This document shows positions 12,951 to 19,662 of a stretch of 19,662 nt of DNA, piece by piece. A model generated the notes under the pieces. It saw nothing but the letters and a program-made list of their open reading frames with translations. It ran no database searches and was not told the DNA's origin. Positions within the stretch are counted from its first letter, which is position 1; each line of letters starts with the position of its first letter. Location of the stretch: positions 1-19,662 of the forward strand of contig DAYA01000060.1 in assembly GCA_002506705.1 (NCBI GenBank), given 5' to 3'. The position numbers were made by a program, and so were the translations under genes. The stretch comes from Euryarchaeota archaeon UBA550 (lineage in GTDB: Archaea > Thermoplasmatota > Poseidoniia > Poseidoniales > Poseidoniaceae).

Positions 12951-13490
12951 TCACTCTTCTTCTTGAAGAATGGTGACAATCAGGAGTGCTGCTTTGTCAA
13001 GCGCACTCCTGTCGCCGCCAAGGGGGAGGGGTCCGAAAGGGCCCCACCCCTTGCGCAACAACATTATTCTCTTCTTCGGCTGTTTTTTTGCCAGCCTCAA
13101 CCTATTCCACTCATACCTTTGGCCATCAGCAAAAAGGTGTGTACTAGTTACTGCATACCGCTTTGGTATCAGCAAAGAAATCAGATGTACTGCTAGTAAT
13201 GCATCCCAAATCCATACCCAAATCATTGGCGTATTGGATAATTCAGCAAGCATCCATGGTAAAACCATCATGGCACCTACAGTCATCAAGTTAGCCCATT
13301 GCCTAGACACCTCTTCAGATTGATTTGATTGCCAAGCGTAACCGCCACCAGGTAAGTCTCCAAGAGCGGGTATGTCTGCTCGCTGCCGTGCTAGCCACCA
13401 AGCGTCCCATGCGACGATTATTGCAAGCACTACAACACAAAACTGAGCCATAGATTCTGGATCAGGTAGAGTGCTGGTTAGTTCTACCAT
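12951..13490 (-). CDS. Small membrane protein of unknown function with cytoplasmic C-terminal domain
   Basis: 179 residues; family not recognised. Three hydrophobic segments are seen: ~residues 15-33 (QFCVVVLAIIVAWDAWWLA), ~67-83 (LMTVGAMMVLPWMLAEL) and ~87-107 (MIWVWIWDALLAVHLISLL). The last ~70 residues (KRYAVTSTHLFADGQRYEWNRLRL...) are soluble and resemble the beta-rich bacterial PH-like domains that follow membrane helices, but this is only a visual impression. The start is ATG 13490, sharing one base with the stop of the giant surface protein (TGATG), so the pair is translationally coupled and may work together, for example in export or anchoring of the surface protein. It converges with the rhodopsin gene across 42 bases. 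A GC-rich stretch near 13012-13056 lies inside the coding sequence. Confidence 0.65.
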   Translation of the reverse strand: MVELTSTLPDPESMAQFCVVVLAIIVAWDAWWLARQRADIPALGDLPGGGYAWQSNQSEEVSRQWANLMTVGAMMVLPWMLAELSNTPMIWVWIWDALLAVHLISLLIPKRYAVTSTHLFADGQRYEWNRLRLAKKQPKKRIMLLRKGWGPFGPLPLGGDRSALDKAALLIVTILQEEE

Positions 13491-16400
13491 CACTCCACAT
13501 CTCCATTTCTGCGCATTAGCATGAATGCTGCAGCTAGGATGAAAATTATTACGAAAATGATAGTTCCAATAGGGCTACTGTCTTCAGAATCATCTCCTGA
13601 GCCTGCTCCCTCTGAAACATCTGGAATACCGTCGCCATCATCATCAGGATCTTCAGTCAGCCAAGTCGTTACACCTAGCGGACACTGAACATTGTCAGGC
13701 TGTCCATCTCCGTCTGTGTCCATATTTGCACAGGGGTCTGTTGGCCATGCATCTCTTACGTCTAGTGAACCATCATTGTCATCATCGGTATCATAGATAT
13801 CAGGTCCACAATACACATTCTCTTCCTTGTCATACCAGGTTTCTGCATTACAGGTTACGCCCCAGTCGCCGTCAGAATCGAGTAAGGTCACCTCAAAGGT
13901 AAGCGAGTCACTAGTCATCTTCCCTTGTTTATCTGTAACTTCTAATTTCAAAACATAGGAGCCTTCTGAAAGGTCGGTGATATTATTCCATTCACCGTTT
14001 AATCGCATTATCTCATCTTGACCTACGGTAACCTTCCATACTATTTGCAAGTCTGAATTCGAATCTAAATCGTCGCTGATTACCGCTCTTATCTCGATTG
14101 GAAGAGTCTCCATAATTCTAAACCCATCATCTGGAATTATGATTTCAACTTCTGGTGCACTGTTACCAATCATATCGATTTGAATGATTTCCTCCTCACC
14201 AATTCCAAATGTCCAGAACTTGTCGGTATCAGGTAAATCTGGTGCAGAGGCAATTACTCTAACTGTGTTGAAATCAACTGTGCCGGTATCATCTACCACT
14301 TTCGTTGGCAAGGACACCTGTATGCTACTGCCCTCTGCGGAGCCTGTCCAATAGTCTCCAACTTCGAATACTAGGTTCGCTGTCTGTGCATTACCTCCTA
14401 ATCTAACATCAAAGATATGTGTGGACCAGATTAGAATCTCTCCGAGTGATGTTGATTGTGATAATGGTGTAACATCATACAGATTTGCTATTGCATTATT
14501 GATGTCGACCGAACCATTCAGGATTCCGTTTTGTACCAAAACATCGGAACCGTCGCTTGAAATAGCGACCATTGAGTTAATTTCTACATCCGTCAAAATT
14601 AGAGGAGCAGATTCTCCATCGGTGTGTAAGTCAACACCTTTTGTACATGATGAAACAGTAGAATCTGAAACCTGAATTGAAGATGATGCCCTGCCGTGGT
14701 GAGACGTGATTCCAGTTCCACTACCTCCACAATCGACTGCGAGGTTTGACAAGACTCCAGCGGTATTATCGAAATCTATTGCTGGAGCACCTGTTATGAC
14801 TGCCCCGTCGATGTTGATTTCCCTATTGTCTGCACCGTAAATTGATTCAAGCATTAGATCGCTCATTGAGAAGCCATCCACGTTGTTGACTGTAATTTCT
14901 GTTCCATCCAAATCGTGTAATTCTCCTTCGACTCCTGACATTGTTACTGGGTCTTGAGTTGTCATTCCATTTATCGAGAGATAGGTTCCTAATGCCCATA
15001 ATGCATCGGATTCGCAATTGTTGGTTTCCAAGTCCTCAGCGTAGAATTCAACTGAACCTTGTAATTCAATACAGTGTGAAGCAGAATCTGTAAATGTGGT
15101 TGAAATAACACTCATTTGAGCCATGAATGCGCTACCTGTTGAGCGAAGAAGTGGCTCTGCACTGCTGGAACGTGCCAAATATGCGTGGCTTAGGACTGTG
15201 TCTGATTGACCCTCAATAGAAACCAATGGTGCTCCTTCAACCATGCTTGTACCAATTAGCATTGCTGTTGTTTCAGCATCTCCTCCGATTACTAAACCAC
15301 CCCACCTAGCACCATCACCCATTGATGAAATCGTAGAGTATCCTGCAGTGAATGTACCCTCGACTGTGATTGTAACTTGGTCTGCTACACGAAGGAAAAC
15401 TCCATCGTTGACAGTCATTGTCTCGCCTGCCGGAATAACTAGGTCAGATGTTAGATGATATGGACTCCAAGCCCTTTCTAATTCAAGCCAAGAATCTAGA
15501 GTTCCTCCAGAAATCGTAGATGCGATGAATGTGTGTTCCATCGACATCGATGTATCCCAACCCATCAAATCTGTAATCTGCCCAACGCTCATCTGAACTT
15601 GAACAAGACCAGAGGTTGTAGTACCGCTAGAATCGACGATAAGAGATGTTGTTGATTTGGTCGCCATTCCGTTTGCGTCGGTTGAAACACTTTGGCCGCC
15701 TACTGAAATGGTAGCTCCTGGAACCGGTTCGCCTTTGTCAAGGACTGTCACATGGAGTGTGTTGACTATCTCAAACACCGCTCCAACTCCAACCGTTGTA
15801 TTGCTTGGAACACTACCTGAGTTAATTGTAACTTTACAAGAATTATCGAGTTCTACCTCGCCATTGATGTTTAGATTGTATACATCGATATCATTCTGGC
15901 AAGATGTCCAAAATACATCGCCATGAACGCTCAAGTTAGATGATGGTGAATTCGCAAAATCAGCAGAATGCGAAACAATATCTCCGTGGAATTCGGAATT
16001 TTCCCCCTCAAAGTTGCCGTAGCTATCAACCATCAGTGTCGCATATGCTGGAATAGTCAACGCGGTATCTTGGAGAATTAGGTTAGCATTTGCTGGAATC
16101 GTGATATTACCGCCTGCAGAGTGAGGCATTCCATCTTCTGTTGGACCGAGTACAACTACGGAACCCGCAGGTAGAGTCCAATCTCCTTGAGGCATAATCG
16201 GAACCTGGATTGTGTGAGTCCCTCCTTGAGTTCCAGTTGGCGTAGATATTGCGCCTACACCAGCGAATGTAGCGGTTATTTGAGAGCCTATTTCACTGAC
16301 CGGCAAAACCGCACTACCAGAATTAGCAGTACCGCTGAATCCTAGAGTGTGCCAATCTGCATCAACCGGGTTGCCTGTCAAATCTTCGAAATTTACCGTC

Positions 16401-18067
16401 ATTTCCCACAAACGATTGCTGTTTGCTGTGTCTATGTTCAATGTTTGAGTTGTACCGTAGTTGAGGATTCCGTCTCCTGTTGAGTCTGAATCTAGGTTGC
16501 TGGTTGAAGTCATAGACCAGGCTGTGACTTCTGAGTCTGCATCGATAACAGATGCATCTTCGTGATAAGATGCATCCCAAGTTCGCAAAACTGCACTAGA
16601 TGCTACCATATTCAAACCAGTATCTGAGATCTTGGTTACTAGTGAGTCTGAAACATAAAGCATTGAGGAGCTTGCATAGAGGCCTTGCTCGCTTGAATCG
16701 AGTAGATTTAGGTCATCGAATTCTGCCATCGATTCGTACAATGCGAAACTGTTTGCAAATCCGTTTACTGTAACTTCATCAGAATCGATTGAGCACCACC
16801 ATGCTTCAATTCCAGTACTACCTGTTTCAAACTGGTTGAACGGCATATTTACTTCTAATTGTGAGAATTCATGGTGACCTTGCAATATGTCAATTCCACT
16901 TACTGCATCCAAGGACATATTGACTGTTACCGAATCCAAAATGGTCGCAGATATTCCTGAGAAAGACAGTCCATTGGTCTCTGAGGTGAACGTTGTATCG
17001 TAAACTGACAAGGTGCCAGTTCCGCTGGTCACCAACGCCGTATTAGTAGATTCTATTGATGAATTATCTATCTTGTATGTTCCACTTCCTGCTAGAGACA
17101 TTCCAATCCATGGCGCATCATAGGCACCCTGCATTGAGGAGAATTGCCCAGTGAGGGAAACATGAGAAAGAGTGACAGTTTCTGAAGTTCTAACGTCGAT
17201 TGGTGTTTCTGGGCTTGTAGAGTCGTAAACTGCATAAGAAATTGACAAGTTACCTGCAGACCATGAGTTGATCAGTCTTTCACCAGACATATCGATATTG
17301 GATAATGAGAATCCATTAGCATCGATTGCTACGATTGCATTCCTTGAGGTTCCCGTCATTCCATCGATGTCTCCTGACGCACTAGAACTGATACTGACAG
17401 CATTACCAACACCGCTTACGAAATTCAAATCCTCAATATCTGCGCTACCTCCTGTCAGAGAAACACCTGTGCCTGTTTGTGTGAAATCTGCGCCTGTTAG
17501 AGCAACCGTTCCGGTTGAAGCGAGGCCTGTCGTGGTGTCACTCAATATCACATCAGAAAGTGTTGCCAAGCCACTTATTCTCAATCCGTCGTTGTCAACG
17601 CTCTCGATTGTTAGAGTAGAAATGTCCGCCTGGCCTGCAACCTCAATTCCAATCAAACAATCCTCAATCGTTAGTGATGTAGCAGTAAGAGTACCGTCAG
17701 CAATAATACATGATTTAGCATTTGAAATTGTCACATTATCCAGAATTGCTGTACCTCCTTGAGTTATGGTCAATGCATCCCAGACTCCTGCATTGTGAGA
17801 ACCTTGGCCTGTAGTCTGTATGGAGGACATGATTGTCGCGTTATCTGCGATAAGTGTACCTTCGACCTTCATCCAGTAATCTTGCATGTCAACTACAGTT
17901 CCGGGTTTAATTGTCAGCGTAGTACCGTGTGAGACCGTGTAATTTCCAGTCATTACGTAATTTCCAGATATGTCTACATCCTGAGTAGTTACGGTATCAT
18001 TAGCAACAACGCCCGACAATACGGATAGTGTCATCAAGGCTGCTAGAAACAAAGAACGAAGTCTCAT
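13490..18067 (-). CDS. Giant cell-surface protein: two beta-helix modules, TSP3-like Ca2+ repeats, C-terminal membrane anchor
   Basis: 1,525 residues from ATG 18067, chosen because it opens a clean signal peptide (MRLRSLFLAALMTLSVLSG); an in-frame ATG at 18094 adds nine residues. After cleavage there is a long parallel-beta-helix region with many short strand repeats. A second, related module begins near residue 860. Between them is a carboxypeptidase-regulatory-like beta domain (HVTVLDKGEPVPGATISVGG). A PKD-like domain (PEVEIIIPDDG...VLKLEVTDKQGK) precedes thrombospondin type-3-like repeats from about residue 1397 (DSDGDWG, DTDDDNDGSLDV, DTDGDGQPDN, DPDDDGDGIPDV) that should bind calcium, with four cysteines that may pair. 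A final helix (~1499-1517) and RRNGDVE anchor it. Likely a Ca2+-stabilised extracellular adhesin or glycan-interacting protein; no catalytic site recognised. Confidence 0.8.
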   Translation of the reverse strand: MRLRSLFLAALMTLSVLSGVVANDTVTTQDVDISGNYVMTGNYTVSHGTTLTIKPGTVVDMQDYWMKVEGTLIADNATIMSSIQTTGQGSHNAGVWDALTITQGGTAILDNVTISNAKSCIIADGTLTATSLTIEDCLIGIEVAGQADISTLTIESVDNDGLRISGLATLSDVILSDTTTGLASTGTVALTGADFTQTGTGVSLTGGSADIEDLNFVSGVGNAVSISSSASGDIDGMTGTSRNAIVAIDANGFSLSNIDMSGERLINSWSAGNLSISYAVYDSTSPETPIDVRTSETVTLSHVSLTGQFSSMQGAYDAPWIGMSLAGSGTYKIDNSSIESTNTALVTSGTGTLSVYDTTFTSETNGLSFSGISATILDSVTVNMSLDAVSGIDILQGHHEFSQLEVNMPFNQFETGSTGIEAWWCSIDSDEVTVNGFANSFALYESMAEFDDLNLLDSSEQGLYASSSMLYVSDSLVTKISDTGLNMVASSAVLRTWDASYHEDASVIDADSEVTAWSMTSTSNLDSDSTGDGILNYGTTQTLNIDTANSNRLWEMTVNFEDLTGNPVDADWHTLGFSGTANSGSAVLPVSEIGSQITATFAGVGAISTPTGTQGGTHTIQVPIMPQGDWTLPAGSVVVLGPTEDGMPHSAGGNITIPANANLILQDTALTIPAYATLMVDSYGNFEGENSEFHGDIVSHSADFANSPSSNLSVHGDVFWTSCQNDIDVYNLNINGEVELDNSCKVTINSGSVPSNTTVGVGAVFEIVNTLHVTVLDKGEPVPGATISVGGQSVSTDANGMATKSTTSLIVDSSGTTTSGLVQVQMSVGQITDLMGWDTSMSMEHTFIASTISGGTLDSWLELERAWSPYHLTSDLVIPAGETMTVNDGVFLRVADQVTITVEGTFTAGYSTISSMGDGARWGGLVIGGDAETTAMLIGTSMVEGAPLVSIEGQSDTVLSHAYLARSSSAEPLLRSTGSAFMAQMSVISTTFTDSASHCIELQGSVEFYAEDLETNNCESDALWALGTYLSINGMTTQDPVTMSGVEGELHDLDGTEITVNNVDGFSMSDLMLESIYGADNREINIDGAVITGAPAIDFDNTAGVLSNLAVDCGGSGTGITSHHGRASSSIQVSDSTVSSCTKGVDLHTDGESAPLILTDVEINSMVAISSDGSDVLVQNGILNGSVDINNAIANLYDVTPLSQSTSLGEILIWSTHIFDVRLGGNAQTANLVFEVGDYWTGSAEGSSIQVSLPTKVVDDTGTVDFNTVRVIASAPDLPDTDKFWTFGIGEEEIIQIDMIGNSAPEVEIIIPDDGFRIMETLPIEIRAVISDDLDSNSDLQIVWKVTVGQDEIMRLNGEWNNITDLSEGSYVLKLEVTDKQGKMTSDSLTFEVTLLDSDGDWGVTCNAETWYDKEENVYCGPDIYDTDDDNDGSLDVRDAWPTDPCANMDTDGDGQPDNVQCPLGVTTWLTEDPDDDGDGIPDVSEGAGSGDDSEDSSPIGTIIFVIIFILAAAFMLMRRNGDVE

Positions 18068-18109
18068 ATCTCGGCGTAATGCCTCATACAACATGAACTC
18101 ATTGCTTCC

Positions 18110-18128
18110 TAGTCACCTTCGGTGACTA
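18110..18128 (-). repeat. Perfect hairpin between tRNA-Pro and the giant surface protein gene
   Basis: TAGTCACC / GGTGACTA form a perfect 8-bp stem around a 3-base loop (GAA on the minus strand). It lies 24 bases downstream of the tRNA and 42 bases upstream of the surface-protein ATG. There is no T run after it, so it is not a classical archaeal terminator; an RNA processing/stability element or a binding site for a dimeric regulator are alternatives. Confidence 0.45.
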
Positions 18129-18143
18129 ATTTCCAAGATAGGT

Positions 18144-18236
18144 CCCAGGCAGTGGGCCTGCCCAGATTTGAACTGGGGTCTGACGGCCCCCAGCCGCCAA
18201 GTATAGGCCAAGCTAACCCACAAGCCCTTGCCTGGG
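18144..18236 (-). other. 8-bp leader/trailer helix enclosing tRNA-Pro
   Basis: On the transcript, CCCAGGCA just before the tRNA (18236-18229) is perfectly complementary to TGCCTGGG just after it (18151-18144). The helix is separated from the acceptor stem by one base on the 5' side (18228) and by the discriminator A plus one base on the 3' side. The precursor would fold as an extended acceptor stem with a small internal loop at the cleavage sites. Confidence 0.6.
18153..18227 (-). tRNA. tRNA-Pro (anticodon GGG)
   Basis: Hand folding gives a 7-bp acceptor stem GGGCTTG/CAGGCCC with one G-U, and a D-arm with A14, G18G19 and A21. The anticodon stem is GGCGG/CCGTC with loop CTGGGGG, whose anticodon is GGG, reading Pro codons CCC and CCU. 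The variable loop is four bases, the T-stem is CCCAG/CTGGG and the T-loop is TTCAAAT. CCA is not encoded (discriminator A followed by CTG). No intron is seen. It lies 28 bases after the rpoN stop with no promoter or terminator between, so it is probably processed out of the ribosomal protein transcript; a flanking 8-bp helix supports this. Confidence 0.92.
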
Positions 18237-18255
18237 GAATCTGAATCGAACCTAT

Positions 18256-18459
18256 TCACTCACGGGATGCACTGAATGGTGCAACTTCGTCGATTAGATC
18301 GATGTGTGAAACGTACATTCTGCGGCAGCAGTATCTTTCGAAACCAAGTTCGTCAAGTGCTGTCATTACGTCTGTTCCTGCATCTTTCTTTTCATTGAAT
18401 TCTTCCCACTTGTGAGCGATAAGTGCACCACAACTGAAACAACGTATTGGTATAATCAT
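18256..18459 (-). CDS. rpoN: DNA-directed RNA polymerase subunit N (Rpb10 homologue)
   Basis: 67 residues, typical length. It is a small zinc-binding assembly subunit of archaeal RNA polymerase that bridges the Rpo3/Rpo11 platform. The sequence opens with the hallmark MIIPIRCFSCG and contains RYCCRRM, which together supply the four zinc-ligating cysteines (CxxC...CC). This is the archaeal Rpo10, not the bacterial sigma-54 that shares the symbol. The start is fixed by AGGTGA five bases upstream, which is made from the last codon and stop of the S9 gene. Position after L18e-L13-S9 is the standard archaeal order; rpoK, which often follows, is not seen here: tRNA-Pro follows instead. Confidence 0.96.
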   Translation of the reverse strand: MIIPIRCFSCGALIAHKWEEFNEKKDAGTDVMTALDELGFERYCCRRMYVSHIDLIDEVAPFSASRE

Positions 18460-18464
18460 CTAAA

Positions 18465-18470
18465 TCACCT
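18465..18470 (-). promoter_or_regulatory. Ribosome binding site of rpoN embedded in the S9 stop
   Basis: The minus strand reads AGG-TGA: the final Arg codon and stop of rpsI double as a Shine-Dalgarno placed five bases before the rpoN ATG at 18459, coupling translation of the two genes. Confidence 0.65.
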
Positions 18471-18899
18471 GTAAGACTTCTGCTTCTTTCGGCGAGCACC
18501 GCGACCAAGTTGGTGCTTTGGTTCCTTACGACGTGGGTCGTTAACCAAAAGGCTCCTGTCAAAGCGTAGGAATTCGTCTCGAAGTTCTTCATCAAGTCCT
18601 TCAGCGCCACCATTGTAGTGAACTAATCCACGGGCGATTGCGGTTCTGATTGCATCGGTTTGACCCATAACTCCTCCACCGTGAGTTAGAATATTGATGT
18701 CAACCTTGGATAGGCGGTTCATTGCATCTGCAATGATTAGCGGCTCCATTGCCTTGCGGCGAGAAAGAGCTGGTTGTAGGATTTCGATTGGTTCGCTGTT
18801 TACACGAACTCTTCCCTTACCTGCTTTTACAGTTGCACGAGCAACTGCAGTCTTGCGCTTACCTGATGTGTGTACAACTTTCTTTCCTTTGCGAGCCAT
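18465..18899 (-). CDS. rps9: 30S ribosomal protein S9 (uS9), archaeal type
   Basis: 144 residues. It binds 16S rRNA in the small-subunit head, and its C-terminal tail reaches the P-site tRNA. Family signatures: TSGKRKTAVARATVKAGKGRVRVN near the start, EPLIIADAM, the glycine loop THGGGVMGQTDAIRTAIARGLV, DPRRKEPK and the basic tail ending KKQKSYR. The start is ATG 18899; the preceding GTG (18902) also opens the frame, but the ATG lies six bases after a perfect GGAGGTGA and shares one base with the L13 stop (TGATG). It is co-transcribed with L18e, L13 and rpoN. Confidence 0.96.
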   Translation of the reverse strand: MARKGKKVVHTSGKRKTAVARATVKAGKGRVRVNSEPIEILQPALSRRKAMEPLIIADAMNRLSKVDINILTHGGGVMGQTDAIRTAIARGLVHYNGGAEGLDEELRDEFLRFDRSLLVNDPRRKEPKHQLGRGARRKKQKSYR

Positions 18900-19387
18900 C
18901 ACTGCTCACCTCCGTTCCATCGGTGTGCTGGTGCGCCTAGGTTAGCGCTGACATCTCCCAAGCGTACGAAACGCTGTGGAAGTGGGCGTCGAATCTTGCT
19001 GTCGTCACCTGCTTCGTGACCTTCTGGAAGATCACCTGAAAGGTGGCTTGGGCAGCCGATTTCAACACGTAGATTGCGTAGTGCACGGCGTCCACTGCTC
19101 TTTGCTTGGTATGGTAGCATACCTCTGACTGTTCTCTTCAGAATCATGTCAGGCATACGTGGGAAGTAAGGTCCCTTACGAGCGTGGTTCAGTGCGTACT
19201 TTTCGTGGTAGTTTGCGTAAACTGCGGAAGGCTTGCCAGAAATGACTGCTTTCTCTGCGTTTACAATAACCACTTGGTCACTGTCTCCAGCACGTGTGCT
19301 CTTCAATAGAAGATCTGCAACTGTGCTAGCCAAACGACCTAGGATTAGACCATCAGCGTCGTAGACGAATGTCTTGCCTTCAGCCAA
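18899..19387 (-). CDS. rpl13: 50S ribosomal protein L13 (uL13), archaeal type, TTG start
   Basis: 162 residues. It is an early-assembling large-subunit protein that binds 23S rRNA. Typical segments: FVYDADGLILGRLAS at the N-terminus, VVIVNAEKAVISGKPSAVYANYHEKYALN, then PYFPRMPDMILKRTVRGMLPYQAKSSGRRALRNLRV as in other archaeal L13 proteins. The start codon is TTG (19387), eight bases inside the end of the L18e gene. No ATG or GTG is available before the conserved FVYDADG, and a GGGGGTG seven bases upstream supports the TTG start. The stop shares a base with the S9 ATG. Confidence 0.94.
   Translation of the reverse strand: MAEGKTFVYDADGLILGRLASTVADLLLKSTRAGDSDQVVIVNAEKAVISGKPSAVYANYHEKYALNHARKGPYFPRMPDMILKRTVRGMLPYQAKSSGRRALRNLRVEIGCPSHLSGDLPEGHEAGDDSKIRRPLPQRFVRLGDVSANLGAPAHRWNGGEQ
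18906..18913 (-). promoter_or_regulatory. Perfect Shine-Dalgarno of rps9
   Basis: GGAGGTGA on the minus strand, six bases before ATG 18899 and inside the last codons of rpl13. It decides the S9 start and shows that this archaeon uses anti-SD pairing within operons. Confidence 0.75.
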
Positions 19388-19662
19388 GGATGTACACCCC
19401 CGATCCGTTTGGGTTTTCGTTCATTAATTCAGCAAGCGAAAGGACTCTGCCTCCTGCTGCTTCAATCTTCTCACGGGCTCCAGCGCTTACACTGTATGCG
19501 GCGACGTCGTGCTTGGCCGAAACCTCTCCGCTGCCGAGCAACTTGCCTGGTACGAGGACTGTAACGCCCTCAGGGCAGTGGCGGCTCAAGCGGCTAAGGT
19601 TTGGTTGTGCCCAGTTACTACGGCTCTTTGAGAGACGAAGTGCGACATCTCGCCACAGAGGT
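19380..19662 (-). CDS. rpl18e: 50S ribosomal protein L18e, 3' part (runs off right edge)
   Basis: The frame is open from the right edge to the stop at 19380 and gives about 93 residues, so roughly the first 25-30 residues are outside the window. The visible protein begins PLWRDVALRLSKSRSNWAQP and continues with NLSRLSRHCPEGVTVLVPGKLLGSGE, HDVAAYSVSAGAREKIEAAGGRVLSLAELM and the end ENPNGSGVYILG, an unmistakable archaeal/eukaryotic L18e (eL18) pattern. No true start lies in the window; the TTG at 19589 is internal to the conserved fold. First visible gene of the L18e-L13-S9-rpoN-tRNA operon. Confidence 0.93.
   Translation of the reverse strand, partial: PLWRDVALRLSKSRSNWAQPNLSRLSRHCPEGVTVLVPGKLLGSGEVSAKHDVAAYSVSAGAREKIEAAGGRVLSLAELMNENPNGSGVYILG
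19395..19401 (-). promoter_or_regulatory. Ribosome binding site supporting the TTG start of rpl13
   Basis: GGGGGTG on the minus strand, seven bases before TTG 19387 and inside the L18e coding sequence. It is a one-mismatch version of GGAGGTG, the site seen before S9. Confidence 0.5.

Noticed and set aside
13012..13056. GC-rich run with CCGCC / GGGGGAGGGG, first considered as a structured RNA or insertion scar
   Set aside because: It translates in frame as part of the small membrane protein (KGWGPFGPLPLGGD) and needs no other explanation.
17268..17762. 164-codon plus-strand open frame inside the giant surface gene
   Set aside because: Antisense shadow of a repetitive Ser/Thr/Ile-rich coding region; product is low-complexity with no start context.
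19380..19589. Complete 69-residue protein at the right edge
   Set aside because: The TTG at 19589 is internal to L18e; the frame stays open to the window edge with conserved L18e residues upstream.

Overview
The window is a fragment of an archaeal chromosome, most likely a planktonic Marine Group II euryarchaeon (Candidatus Poseidoniales, Thermoplasmatota). The evidence is: an archaeal ribosomal protein operon ending in rpoN (L18e-L13-S9-RpoN), a PAC2-family proteasome assembly chaperone, a proteorhodopsin-type light-driven pump, a bacterial-type NAD-dependent DNA ligase, and very large signal-peptide/C-terminal-anchor surface proteins with PKD-like, Reeler-like and beta-helix domains. This placement is an inference from gene content; no phylogeny was run.

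Layout from left to right. Positions 1-704 (minus) hold the start of a PKD-domain lipoprotein that runs off the left edge, preceded by a small, very acidic unknown protein. Positions 752-3620 hold two divergent/convergent pairs: a DEDDh exonuclease with a C-terminal DUF3820-like module (+), a Cas4/RecB-like PD-(D/E)XK nuclease with four cysteines (-), and a PAC2 proteasome chaperone ending in an HbYX tail (+). Positions 3597-7609 (minus) form a tight three-gene operon (junctions TGA|ATG and ATGA). It encodes two secreted, membrane-anchored proteins, each with an N-terminal CxnCHG motif and a Reeler/choice-of-anchor-V-like domain, and a multi-spanning DUF2231-like membrane protein. Positions 7654-10126 (minus) hold LigA preceded by a PPC/DUF296 protein.

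Positions 10225-12908 (plus) hold an MsbA-like ABC exporter and a proteorhodopsin with its own TATA box. The rhodopsin has lysine at the usual carboxylate proton-donor position. Positions 12951-18067 (minus) hold a 1,525-residue beta-helix/TSP3 surface protein translationally coupled to a small membrane protein. Positions 18110-19662 (minus) hold a hairpin, tRNA-Pro(GGG) flanked by an 8-bp leader/trailer helix, rpoN, S9, L13 (TTG start) and the 3' part of L18e.

The most interesting parts are the surface operon with unusual heme-type motifs (CXCH and CX3CH rather than CXXCH), the Lys-donor rhodopsin, the extended acceptor helix around tRNA-Pro inside a ribosomal operon, and the HbYX tail on the PAC2 protein. 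Genes are packed with almost no spacing; the longest non-coding gap is about 100 bases (10127-10224). No CRISPR array, insertion sequence or prophage gene was seen.
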